Source of the DNA: Actibacterium sp.
GTDB lineage: Bacteria; Pseudomonadota; Alphaproteobacteria; Rhodobacterales; Rhodobacteraceae
Reading direction: 5' to 3'
Assembly: GCA_016278285.1 (NCBI GenBank)
Contig: JADQCD010000049.1
Span: forward strand, 1 to 49,285
DNA: 49,285 bases
The position numbers and the translations under genes were made by a program. Positions 19,534-27,948 of the stretch are shown in pieces. The notes under the pieces are model-generated. The model searched no databases and was not told the DNA's origin. It saw nothing but the letters and a program-made list of their open reading frames with translations. Every line of letters starts with the position of its first letter. The stretch's first letter is position 1.

Positions 19534-19864
19534 CACGACCACCGACCTTCACGACCTGCTAGAGCGGGAACGTCAGGCGCTTCGCAGCGGAGCGTTGAAT
19601 CTCATGGCCCAGCTAACCGAAGAGAAGGAGCACCTGATGACGCGGCTGAAAGCGGAAGAGCCTGATCGCCGAACCCTGGATCAGCTGCGTGACATGGCGG
19701 TGAGGAATTCCCGGCTGCTGGCGGCGACGCGGCGCGGGATCGAGACAGCGCAAAAGCAGATCGCCCAGATCCGCAGCGGCGGGCCACGGTTGAACACTTA
19801 TGACAGCCATGGCCAGCGCAATTGTCTGAACAGCGCGGCCGGCCGTCTGGAACGCCGGGCCTGA
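19523..19864 (+). CDS. FlgN-like flagellar chaperone/coiled-coil protein
   Basis: Helical LHDLLERERQALRSGALNLMAQLTEEKEHLMTRL; placed between the rod-binding gene and flagellin. Confidence 0.6.
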   Translation: MANDTTTDLHDLLERERQALRSGALNLMAQLTEEKEHLMTRLKAEEPDRRTLDQLRDMAVRNSRLLAATRRGIETAQKQIAQIRSGGPRLNTYDSHGQRNCLNSAAGRLERRA

Positions 19865-19905
19865 CAGGATTTCGATTCAAATCAGACGGGTTCGGCCGGG
19901 ACCGT

Positions 19906-19920
19906 TTAGCGAGTTCTTAG
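19906..19920. promoter_or_regulatory. CtrA-like site TTAG-N7-TTAG upstream of flagellin
   Basis: TTAG CGAGTTC TTAG read directly; 6/8 to TTAA-N7-TTAA. Confidence 0.35.
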
Positions 19921-19999
19921 CACTTGGCCCCGAGACTGCCCTTGCATTCCAAGTGGGGTGGCGCGGCACAAAAACCGCATGGGCGAAGCACCAAAAGCC

Positions 20000-20035
20000 G
20001 CCGCTTATCGCGGCACTGTTCCGGCGCAAAGCGCC
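20000..20035 (+). promoter_or_regulatory. Tandem short hairpins in flagellin 5' leader
   Basis: GCCGC-TTATC-GCGGC (20000-20014) and GGCGC-AAA-GCGCC (20023-20035), ending 24 nt before the flagellin ATG. Confidence 0.45.
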
Positions 20036-20059
20036 ATGTGCGAGAAGGAAGCAGCTACA

Positions 20060-21541
20060 ATGTCGAGTATTCTGACTAACAACAGCGCAATGGTTGCCCT
20101 GCAGACTCTGAAGGGGATCAACAACGACCTGAGACAGACGCAGGCCGAGATTTCGACCGGCAAGACGGTAGGCTCGGCGAAAGACAATGCCGCCGTCTGG
20201 GCGATTTCCAAGGTGATGGAGGCCGACGTCAACGGATTCAAGGCGATTTCGGACAGCCTGTCGCTGGGGGAGTCCACAGTGGCGGTGGCCCGGCAGGCAT
20301 CCGAAACCGTCACCGACCTGCTGACCGAAATCAAGGGCAAGGTCGTCGCCGCGCAACAAAGCAACGTCGACCGCGAGAAGATCCAGACCGACATCTCCGC
20401 CCTTCGCGACCAGATCAATTCGGTCGTCGGCGCCGCGCAATTCAACGGGTTGAACCTGGTCAAGGGGACCGAGGGCGTCGAAATCCTTTCGTCGCTGGAC
20501 CGCGGAAACGACGGCTCGGTGACCGCGTCGAACATCAATGTCGCGCGTCAGGATCTGACCACCAGCGCGGGCACATACGGCTCCGGCACCTCGTTGAACG
20601 CGAACGCCACAGCCAGCGCCGCCGCCGTGACCGATACCGGCAACACCGCCAACGTCACCATCGCAGCCGATACCGACATGAGCGACAATGCCGTCTCCGT
20701 AACCATCGCTGGCACAACCCTGTCTTTCGCTGCGGGCGAGTTGAGTGGCGACCAGGATGCGGCCGCCACGACCATTAGCGGTGCGATCAACGCGCTGGGT
20801 CTGGAAGGCATCACCGCCGCTGTCGATGGTACCAATGCCAACCAGATCAACATTTCCTCGGCCCGCTCCTTCGAATCCGTCTCGCTTGCGGCAACGGGGG
20901 CCACGGCAAGCGCGGCCAGCATTGCCGAACGGGCGGAAAACGTCACCTTCTCTGCCTCTGCCAAGGTCAACGAGGGCGACGGCTACAAGGTCACTGTCGG
21001 CTCCGATTCCTACGAATACATCGCCGGCAGTAACGAGACCTTCTCCAACGTTGCGAAGGGTCTGAAAGCGGCAATCGACGCGGCCGGGCTTACCGGTGTC
21101 AGTACGAAAGTGACCACGAACAGCTCGGGACAGGCGCTTCTGAAGGTCGATAATGACGGAACGGGCAGTGCCAGCCTGTCCTTTTCCGCAGTCGGCGTTT
21201 CCGGCGGCAAGGCGTCGGGGGGGTTGTACGGCCTGGACAATATCGACGTCACCAGCAATGCCGGTGCATCCGCAGCTCTTGACAACATCGAAACGCTTAT
21301 CAGCAACTCGATCGATGCCGCGGCCGCCTTTGGCTCGTCAGAGGGGCGGATCGCGACCCAGAACGATTTCATCACCAAGCTGACGGACTCGCTCAAATCC
21401 GGGATCGGTACACTGGTGGATGCCGACATGGAGGCCGCCTCGGCCCGGCTTCAGGCGCTCCAGGTTCAGCAACAACTGGGCACCCAGGCGCTCTCCATCG
21501 CCAACCAGGCACCGCAGAGCATCCTCGCACTGTTCCGCTAA
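20060..21541 (+). CDS. fliC: Flagellin
   Basis: N-term SSILTNNSAMVALQTLKGINNDLRQTQAEISTGKTVGSAKDNAAVWAISK; C-term ARLQALQVQQQLGTQALSIANQAPQSILALFR. Confidence 0.95.
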   Translation: MSSILTNNSAMVALQTLKGINNDLRQTQAEISTGKTVGSAKDNAAVWAISKVMEADVNGFKAISDSLSLGESTVAVARQASETVTDLLTEIKGKVVAAQQSNVDREKIQTDISALRDQINSVVGAAQFNGLNLVKGTEGVEILSSLDRGNDGSVTASNINVARQDLTTSAGTYGSGTSLNANATASAAAVTDTGNTANVTIAADTDMSDNAVSVTIAGTTLSFAAGELSGDQDAAATTISGAINALGLEGITAAVDGTNANQINISSARSFESVSLAATGATASAASIAERAENVTFSASAKVNEGDGYKVTVGSDSYEYIAGSNETFSNVAKGLKAAIDAAGLTGVSTKVTTNSSGQALLKVDNDGTGSASLSFSAVGVSGGKASGGLYGLDNIDVTSNAGASAALDNIETLISNSIDAAAAFGSSEGRIATQNDFITKLTDSLKSGIGTLVDADMEAASARLQALQVQQQLGTQALSIANQAPQSILALFR

Positions 21542-21552
21542 AGCGGCCGGGT

Positions 21553-21574
21553 GGGGCGGCAGACGCGCCGCCCC
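21553..21574 (+). other. GC-rich hairpin between flagellin and flaF (no T-run)
   Basis: GGGGCGGC-AGACGC-GCCGCCCC, perfect 8-bp stem. Confidence 0.6.
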
Positions 21575-21612
21575 CTGACCTGCCCACCACATAGCCACTG
21601 GAAGGACAGACC

Positions 21613-21993
21613 TTGACCGCGCAATCGATGGCCAAGACCGCCTACTCAACCTCGAAACAGGCTTCGTTTCGCAACCCGCGCAGTATCGAGTACGATCTTT
21701 TCGCACAAATCACGGCCCGGTTGAAATCCGCAGCCGAAGGCGGCACCACGAACTTCCCTTCGCTCGCATCGGCCTTGCATGACAACCGCAAGCTCTGGAC
21801 GGCAATGGCGGTCGACGTCGCACAGGACGGCAATGCGCTTCCCGGCACGCTTCGGGCGCGAATCTTCTACCTTGCCGAATTCACACGGCTGCACACCAGC
21901 AAGGTCTTGTCCCGGTCCGATACCGTGGATGCGCTGATAGAGGTGAATACCGCGATCATGCGCGGCCTGGACGACGGGCGGCAGACAGCATGA
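21613..21993 (+). CDS. flaF: Flagellar biosynthesis regulator FlaF
   Basis: YSTSKQASFRNPRSIEYDLFAQITARLK...LHDNRKLWTAMAVDVAQDGNALP. Confidence 0.92.
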   Translation: MTAQSMAKTAYSTSKQASFRNPRSIEYDLFAQITARLKSAAEGGTTNFPSLASALHDNRKLWTAMAVDVAQDGNALPGTLRARIFYLAEFTRLHTSKVLSRSDTVDALIEVNTAIMRGLDDGRQTA

Positions 21994-22394
21994 GCGGCCT
22001 CGTCCTGAAACTCGCCCCGAGGGAACGCGTGCTGATAAACGGTGCCGTGATCGAGAATGGAGACCGCCGCTCCCGCCTGTCGATCATAACCCCGGGGGCC
22101 AACATTCTTCGGCTGCGTGACGCGATCCACCCCGAAGAGGTAACAACCCCTGTCCGGCGTGTTTGCTATGTCGCACAACTCGTTCTGTCGGGCGATGCCA
22201 CGCCGGAGGATGCACGGATTCAGCTGTTGCGCGGCATCGAACAGTTAAGCCAGGTGCTGACCGATCATGACAGCCGGACACAGCTGAACACCGCCAGCGC
22301 GGCCGTCCTAGAGGGTCAGTTCTATCAGGCGCTCAAGGCAATGCGCGGACTTCTTCCACGCGAGGAGCGGCTGCTTGCCGCAGCGCGCGCATGA
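21990..22394 (+). CDS. flbT: Flagellar biosynthesis repressor FlbT
   Basis: LKLAPRERVLINGAVIENGDRRSRLSIITPGANILRLRDAI; overlaps flaF by 4 nt. Confidence 0.93.
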   Translation: MSGLVLKLAPRERVLINGAVIENGDRRSRLSIITPGANILRLRDAIHPEEVTTPVRRVCYVAQLVLSGDATPEDARIQLLRGIEQLSQVLTDHDSRTQLNTASAAVLEGQFYQALKAMRGLLPREERLLAAARA

Positions 22395-23191
22395 GTTTTC
22401 AACCCGTCATCCCGTTCGCCGGATATACCGGCTGGAGCTTCCTGACCCGTACACGCGAGGCACAGCAGGCAGCGTTCGAGCAATCGCCGACGATGCGGCG
22501 CGATCTGGCCTATTTCGAAGAGAATATTGCACGGGCGACCACCGCAGAGGCGCTTGTATCGGACCGGCGGCTGTTGTCAGTCGCGCTGGGGGCTTTCGGC
22601 CTGAGCAATGACCTCGAAAATCGCTATTTCATAAGAAAGGTCCTGGAAGATGGCACCCGGGGGAACGATGCCCTTGCCAACCGTCTGGCCGACAAACGCT
22701 ATCACAAGCTGTCGCGTGCCTTTGGCTATGGCGATCTGGCAGTGCCCAACACCGCACGATCCGATTTCCCCGAGAAGATTGCCGCGATGTATCAGAACCG
22801 GCGATTCGAAGTCGCTGTGGGTCGGAAGGCTCCGGACATGCGGCTGGCGCTCAATCTGACGCGCGAGTTGGGCCCGTTGGCAACGGACGACAGCTCCGAC
22901 ACGACCAAATGGTTCACCGTCATGGGCTCCGGGCCGTTGCGCAAGGTGTTCGAGACGGCGCTGGGGCTTCCGTCCTCCTTTGGTGCGCTGGATATCGACA
23001 AGCAGGTCGGTGTGTTCCGGGATAAGGCGGCCCGTGCCTTCGGCGATGGCACGATCGCCCAATTCGCAGACCCCGCGCGTCAGGAAAAGTTGGTGCGCCT
23101 ATTCCTCGTGCGTTCTCAAATTGCCGATGGCTCCGGAAGTCTCGATTCCGCAGCCACGGCGCTTGCCCTGTTGCAGAACGCAGCACGCTGA
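22391..23191 (+). CDS. DUF1217-domain flagellar-cluster protein
   Basis: MSFQPVIPFAGYTGWSFLTRTREAQQAAFEQSPTMRRDLAYFEENIA...; 4-nt overlap with flbT. Confidence 0.8.
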   Translation: MSFQPVIPFAGYTGWSFLTRTREAQQAAFEQSPTMRRDLAYFEENIARATTAEALVSDRRLLSVALGAFGLSNDLENRYFIRKVLEDGTRGNDALANRLADKRYHKLSRAFGYGDLAVPNTARSDFPEKIAAMYQNRRFEVAVGRKAPDMRLALNLTRELGPLATDDSSDTTKWFTVMGSGPLRKVFETALGLPSSFGALDIDKQVGVFRDKAARAFGDGTIAQFADPARQEKLVRLFLVRSQIADGSGSLDSAATALALLQNAAR

Positions 23192-23194
23192 ATG

Positions 23195-24553
23195 TCACAC
23201 CGGGACTTGTGGCGCGGTGACGATTTCCGGAGACATTGCCTGGGCCAGACACTCGGACAGGCGTGTGAAACTTTCCGCGGCCCCGCCGGGCTCATCCTCG
23301 GCCAGAAAGGCATCCAGCGCCGGCCAAACCGCTATGGCTGCGTCGATTTCCGGATCGGACCCGGATGCGTAAAGCCCGGCCTGGATCATCATTTCCGCCC
23401 TATCGTACGCTCCGAGAAGACGCCGTGCCCGGCTGATCAGCAGGTTTTCATCCCTGGTTGCGGCCTTCGGCAGGCTGCGCGAAACCGAGCGCAGCAGATC
23501 GACCGCGGGGAAACGGCCACGCTCGGCGATCTGTCGATCCATCACCACATGCCCGTCAAGTACCCCGCGAAGGATGTCGGCCACGGGCTCCTCCATGTCC
23601 GAGCCGGCGACAAGGACGCTGAAGACGGCCGTGATATCCCCCATGCTGCCCGCGCCCGGGCCAGCACGTTCTGCAAGGCCGGTGATCATCTGCGCAGTGG
23701 ATGGCGGATAGCCGCGCAGCGAGGCCGGTTCTCCGCTGGCCAGGGCAATCTCGCGATGCGCTTCGGCAAACCGGGTGACGGAATCGGCCATGAAAAGAAC
23801 ATGCGCGCCCTGGTCGCGAAAATGTTCGGCCACCGACATGGCCGACCAGGCCGCGCGGCGACGCAGGAGCGGCGACTCGTCCGATGTGGCGGCGACAACG
23901 ACGGAACGCGCCATGCCTTCGGCGCCGAGCACATCATCAACGAATTCCCTGACTTCCCGCCCCCGCTCTCCGACAAGGGCGATCACCGCCAGGTCCGCCG
24001 CGACACCGCGCGCGAGTGATGCGAGCAATTGCGACTTGCCCACCCCCGAGCCTGCGAAGAGTCCGATACGCTGACCGCGAACCAAGGGCAGCATCGTGTT
24101 GAAGACGGCAAGCCCGGTGTCCAGGCGAGGGCCGAGTGGCCGACGGCCGGTGGCCGCCGGCGGATCTGCGCGGATCGGTCGCGCAGCGGGGCCACGTAAC
24201 AACGGACGACCGTCCAGCGCCGCACCGAACGGGTCGATCACCCGGCCAAGCCAGCTGTCGTCGGGCGCAAGCGCGGCCGGTCCTGAAAGCATCACGCGAT
24301 CCCCGATCGACAGTCCCTGAGGCGCACCATCGGGCAGCACCGTAACTGTTTCCGGGGAAAGCGCCAGCACCTCTCCTCGCCTGATTTGCCCGTCCTGATG
24401 CCGGATTTGCACGAGATCCCCCAGCCCGGCCAACCCGGAAAGCCCGGAAACCGCGACCGTTGCGCCGTGAACCGACATGACTCGCCCCACCGGGAGTGTC
24501 GTGCGAAGGTCGGCGATCTGTTCCCTCAGGCCGGCGATCGAAAGGGTCTGCAT
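23195..24553 (-). CDS. fliI: Flagellum-specific ATP synthase FliI
   Basis: Walker A GLFAGSGVGKSQLLASLARG; ALVGERGREVREFV; start at internal Met MQTLSIAG. Confidence 0.93.
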   Translation of the reverse strand: MQTLSIAGLREQIADLRTTLPVGRVMSVHGATVAVSGLSGLAGLGDLVQIRHQDGQIRRGEVLALSPETVTVLPDGAPQGLSIGDRVMLSGPAALAPDDSWLGRVIDPFGAALDGRPLLRGPAARPIRADPPAATGRRPLGPRLDTGLAVFNTMLPLVRGQRIGLFAGSGVGKSQLLASLARGVAADLAVIALVGERGREVREFVDDVLGAEGMARSVVVAATSDESPLLRRRAAWSAMSVAEHFRDQGAHVLFMADSVTRFAEAHREIALASGEPASLRGYPPSTAQMITGLAERAGPGAGSMGDITAVFSVLVAGSDMEEPVADILRGVLDGHVVMDRQIAERGRFPAVDLLRSVSRSLPKAATRDENLLISRARRLLGAYDRAEMMIQAGLYASGSDPEIDAAIAVWPALDAFLAEDEPGGAAESFTRLSECLAQAMSPEIVTAPQVPV

Positions 24554-24602
24554 AGAGGATTCTCCGTTCCGTCTTCGAAAACGGTTTCTAAAGGAATCGG
24601 GG

Positions 24603-24617
24603 TTAAGCCTTGATTGA
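24603..24617. promoter_or_regulatory. CtrA-like site TTAA-N7-TTGA in divergent fliI / flgB intergenic
   Basis: TTAA GCCTTGA TTGA; 7/8 to TTAA-N7-TTAA. Confidence 0.45.
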
Positions 24618-24637
24618 AACCCGAGGGAGAAACCCGG

Positions 24638-25018
24638 ATGTTCACAAGTCTTGAGATATTTCGGATGGCGTTCGACATGGCCACCCATGCCAGCGCGCGC
24701 CAATCGGTGATCGCCCGAAATATCGCCAATGCGGATACCCCCGGCTACAAGGCGCGCGACCTGCCGTCGTTCGCGGAAACCTATGATGACTTCACCGGTG
24801 AGCTTTCCTTGCGGACCTCACGGGCGGGACATTTGACGTCGGATCAGACGCCTGCCGCAGAGATTATGCGCGACGTGCCATCATCCCCGAACGGCAATTC
24901 GGTTTCGATTGAAACGGAAATGGCGAAGGCCACAGAGGCCAAGGGCCGGCACGAAACCGCCCTGGCCATTTACAAGAGTGCGCTGGACATACTGCGCACC
25001 AGCATCGGCCGCGGATAG
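24638..25018 (+). CDS. flgB: Flagellar basal-body rod protein FlgB
   Basis: MATHASARQSVIARNIANADTPGYKARDLPSF; first gene of flgB-flgC-fliE. Confidence 0.93.
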   Translation: MFTSLEIFRMAFDMATHASARQSVIARNIANADTPGYKARDLPSFAETYDDFTGELSLRTSRAGHLTSDQTPAAEIMRDVPSSPNGNSVSIETEMAKATEAKGRHETALAIYKSALDILRTSIGRG

Positions 25019-25029
25019 GAGAGCAGGAT

Positions 25030-25410
25030 ATGAGCGATCTGGGCATGATCAAGGCATTGGCGAGTAGCGGAATGCGGGCACAGGCCACGCGACTGCGCCA
25101 TATCTCGGAAAACATCGCCAATGTGGACACCCCCGGCTATCACCGGAAGATCGTCGCGTTCCGAAACATGGTGCAAGACGGGACGGTCGCCACCGGCCCC
25201 GTGCAATTTGACCAGCGGCCACTTAAGGAAATCTACGATCCGGGTCACCCGCTGGCCGATGGAACCGGCCATTACGATGGCTCGAACGTCGATCTGATGG
25301 TCGAAATCGCGGACGCCCGCGAAGCGCAGCGCAGCTATGAGGCGAACCTGAAATTGTTCGATCAGGCCCGACAGATGAAGTCCGGCCTGCTGGACCTGCT
25401 TCGCCGATAG
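25030..25410 (+). CDS. flgC: Flagellar basal-body rod protein FlgC
   Basis: ALASSGMRAQATRLRHISENIANVDTPGYHRKIV; VDLMVEIADAREAQRSYEANL. Confidence 0.93.
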   Translation: MSDLGMIKALASSGMRAQATRLRHISENIANVDTPGYHRKIVAFRNMVQDGTVATGPVQFDQRPLKEIYDPGHPLADGTGHYDGSNVDLMVEIADAREAQRSYEANLKLFDQARQMKSGLLDLLRR

Positions 25411-25420
25411 AGGGAGAACC

Positions 25421-25717
25421 ATGATGGACATCAGATCCTCCACCGTCGCAGTCCAGGGCTATAATACGGCCCGGAGTGCAACCCGCCCCGAATCGCCAGC
25501 CGGTACCCAGGAGGGCGGATTTGCCCGCATGGCACGGGAATTCACGGCGACGCTGCAGGAAGGCGAGCAAACCGCAAAGGCCGCGATGACAGGTGACGCG
25601 GACCCTCACGCGCTGGTTCAGGCATTGGCCCAGACCGAATTGGCCGTCGAGACCGCCGTGACGGTGCGTGACAAGGTGGTCGAAGCCTACCAGGAAATCC
25701 TGCGGATGCCGGTCTGA
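25421..25717 (+). CDS. fliE: Flagellar hook-basal body complex protein FliE
   Basis: DPHALVQALAQTELAVETAVTVRDKVVEAYQEILRMPV. Confidence 0.92.
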   Translation: MMDIRSSTVAVQGYNTARSATRPESPAGTQEGGFARMAREFTATLQEGEQTAKAAMTGDADPHALVQALAQTELAVETAVTVRDKVVEAYQEILRMPV

Positions 25718-25721
25718 TCCC

Positions 25722-25988
25722 ATGGATGATGTCGTCTTCTATGACACGTTGCGGCAGGGGCTTTGGGTCGCGGTCGAGATTTCCACTCCGATCCTGGTCG
25801 TGGCCCTGGCCGTCGGGCTGATCATCGGTCTGTTCCAGGCACTGACCTCGGTGCAGGAAATGACCCTGACATTCGTCCCCAAGCTCGCGGCGATCCTGAT
25901 CGTCTTCTGGGCGTCGATGGGGTTCATGACGGAAACCCTTGCGGGTTTTTTCACCAATGACCTGATCCCGATCATCGTGGGGGGATGA
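25722..25988 (+). CDS. fliQ: Flagellar export protein FliQ
   Basis: Two-TM protein: VALAVGLIIGLFQALTSVQEMTLTFVPKLAAILIVFWASMGFMTETLAGFF. Confidence 0.93.
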   Translation: MDDVVFYDTLRQGLWVAVEISTPILVVALAVGLIIGLFQALTSVQEMTLTFVPKLAAILIVFWASMGFMTETLAGFFTNDLIPIIVGG

Positions 25989-25991
25989 GCG

Positions 25992-26708
25992 ATGGACAAT
26001 TCCAGTTACGCGGCGTTGACCCGGCAGACTGGCCTGCTGCGTGAAATGCAAACCGTTGCCAACAATATCGCCAACGCCTCGACGACGGGCTACCGCAGCG
26101 AAGGCGTCATGTTCGCCGAATATGTTCATTCGACCGGGATCGGGGAATCGTTATCCATGGCGGTGGCGCATGGACGGTGGACAGACCGGGCACAGGGCCC
26201 GCTGAACCGGACCGGCGGGCGCTTCGACTTTGCGGTCGAGGGGGCCGGTTTCTTTTTGGTGCAGACCCCCCGGGGCAATATGCTGACCCGCGCCGGCGCC
26301 TTCAGCCGGAACCAGGCCGGCGATCTGGTAACGCCGGAGGGGCATGCCCTGCTTGATGCCGGCGGGACGCCGATATTCGTGCCACCAGATGCGCGCGACG
26401 TCGAACTTGCCGCCGACGGAACGCTCAGTGCCGGAGGACGTCCGCTTACCCGGATCGGTCTGTTCCAGCCCATCGACCCCGCGGACCTGCAACACCGGTC
26501 CGGCACGCTGTTTGCCACATCATCCGGAACGGAACCCGCCGTCGAAGCGGGAAGGATCCTTCAGGGCTTTCTGGAGGGTTCCAATGTCGATCCCATGACG
26601 CAGGTCGCACGGATGATCGAGGTGCAACGATCCTATGAGCTCGGCCAGAGCTTTCTGGAGCGTGAGGATGAGCGCATTCGCAACGTCCTTAGCACCATGG
26701 GTCGCTAA
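25992..26708 (+). CDS. flgF: Flagellar basal-body rod protein FlgF
   Basis: LLREMQTVANNIANASTTGYRSEGVMF; FAVEGAGFFLVQTPRGNMLTRAGAFSRNQAG. Confidence 0.9.
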   Translation: MDNSSYAALTRQTGLLREMQTVANNIANASTTGYRSEGVMFAEYVHSTGIGESLSMAVAHGRWTDRAQGPLNRTGGRFDFAVEGAGFFLVQTPRGNMLTRAGAFSRNQAGDLVTPEGHALLDAGGTPIFVPPDARDVELAADGTLSAGGRPLTRIGLFQPIDPADLQHRSGTLFATSSGTEPAVEAGRILQGFLEGSNVDPMTQVARMIEVQRSYELGQSFLEREDERIRNVLSTMGR

Positions 26709-26726
26709 CCTGAAAGGAGGTGCCGA

Positions 26727-27512
26727 ATGCGCGCCCTGAAAATTGCCGCCACAGGCATGAGCGCCCAGCAAATGCGGGTCGAGGTAATCTCCAACAACCT
26801 CGCCAACATGAACACCACGGCCTATGACGCGCGACGGGCAGAGTTTGCCGATCTGCATTATCAGCAGATGACCCGCGCCGGCACGATCAATGGCGCCGAC
26901 GGCACGGTCGTTCCCACCGGCGTGCAGATCGGTCTCGGGGTGCGTCCGGCAGCTGTAAGCGTGGTTCTTTCACAAGGATCGCTGTCGCAGACCGGCGGCG
27001 ATCTCGACCTCGCCATCGAAGGGCGAGGGTATCTGGAAGTCACGCTGCCTTCGGGCCGGCCGGCCTATACCCGCGATGGCGCGCTGAAACGCTCGGCCGA
27101 AGGGCTTATCGTGACCTCGGACGGATACGCGGTGGCCCCCGATATCACGATCCCCGACGATGCGCGCAGTATCTCGGTCAACGCGCAGGGCGAAGTTTAC
27201 GGCTACTTCGCCGATCAGGTGCAACCGGAACTTTTGGGCCAGTTCAGCCTGGCGAGTTTCTCGAACGAAAAGGGCCTGGAGGCGAAGGGCTCCAACCTCT
27301 TCCTCGAAACCGCCGCCTCCGGCCCGGCCTTCGTGGCGGCGCCGGGTGAAAACGGGCTGGGGACATTCCGGCAGGGCTACCTGGAAAGCAGCTCGGTCGA
27401 TGCGGTTCGCGAGGTGACCGAACTGATCGAGGCGCAGCGCGGTTATGAGCTGAATGCCAAGGTCATCACCGCCGCTGACCAGATGCTCGGCGCAACGACC
27501 AAGGTGCGTTGA
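26727..27512 (+). CDS. flgG: Flagellar basal-body rod protein FlgG
   Basis: MRALKIAATGMSAQQMRVEVISNNLANMNTTAYDARRAEFADLHYQ; AREVTELIEAQRGYELNAK-type C-terminus. Confidence 0.94.
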   Translation: MRALKIAATGMSAQQMRVEVISNNLANMNTTAYDARRAEFADLHYQQMTRAGTINGADGTVVPTGVQIGLGVRPAAVSVVLSQGSLSQTGGDLDLAIEGRGYLEVTLPSGRPAYTRDGALKRSAEGLIVTSDGYAVAPDITIPDDARSISVNAQGEVYGYFADQVQPELLGQFSLASFSNEKGLEAKGSNLFLETAASGPAFVAAPGENGLGTFRQGYLESSSVDAVREVTELIEAQRGYELNAKVITAADQMLGATTKVR

Positions 27513-27934
27513 TGAAATACTTTTTTCTGTTCGCTTTTCTTCTATCCAGCCCCGCGGCCGCCGATACGCTGATCGCTTCCCGAACGATCCGCAGCCAGGC
27601 GATCATCCGCACTGGCGATGTCACCGTGGTCAAGGACGAGGTGCCAGGCGCGCTTAGCTCCATCGACGCGGTCTTGGGGATGGAGGCGCGCGTCATCCTT
27701 TATGCAGGCAGGCCGATACGGCGCGGCGACGTCGGGCCGCCTGCACTTGTAGAACGCAACCAGATTGTCACCCTTCGTTACGCAACAGGCGGGCTGAGCA
27801 TCACGGCCGAGGCCCGCGCCCTGGATCGCGCCGGCGTAGGGGACAGGTTGCGCGTGATGAATCTGGCCTCACGAACCACCGTGACAGGCCATGTCTCGTC
27901 GGCAGGAGAGGTTATCGCCAGCCCGGCCCATTAG
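27509..27934 (+). CDS. flgA: Flagellar basal body P-ring formation chaperone FlgA
   Basis: Signal peptide; SAF-like region AGRPIRRGDVGPPALVERNQIVTLRYATGGLSITAEARALDRAGVGDRLRVMN. Confidence 0.88.
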   Translation: MMKYFFLFAFLLSSPAAADTLIASRTIRSQAIIRTGDVTVVKDEVPGALSSIDAVLGMEARVILYAGRPIRRGDVGPPALVERNQIVTLRYATGGLSITAEARALDRAGVGDRLRVMNLASRTTVTGHVSSAGEVIASPAH

Positions 27935-27948
27935 ATTGAGGATTTATC

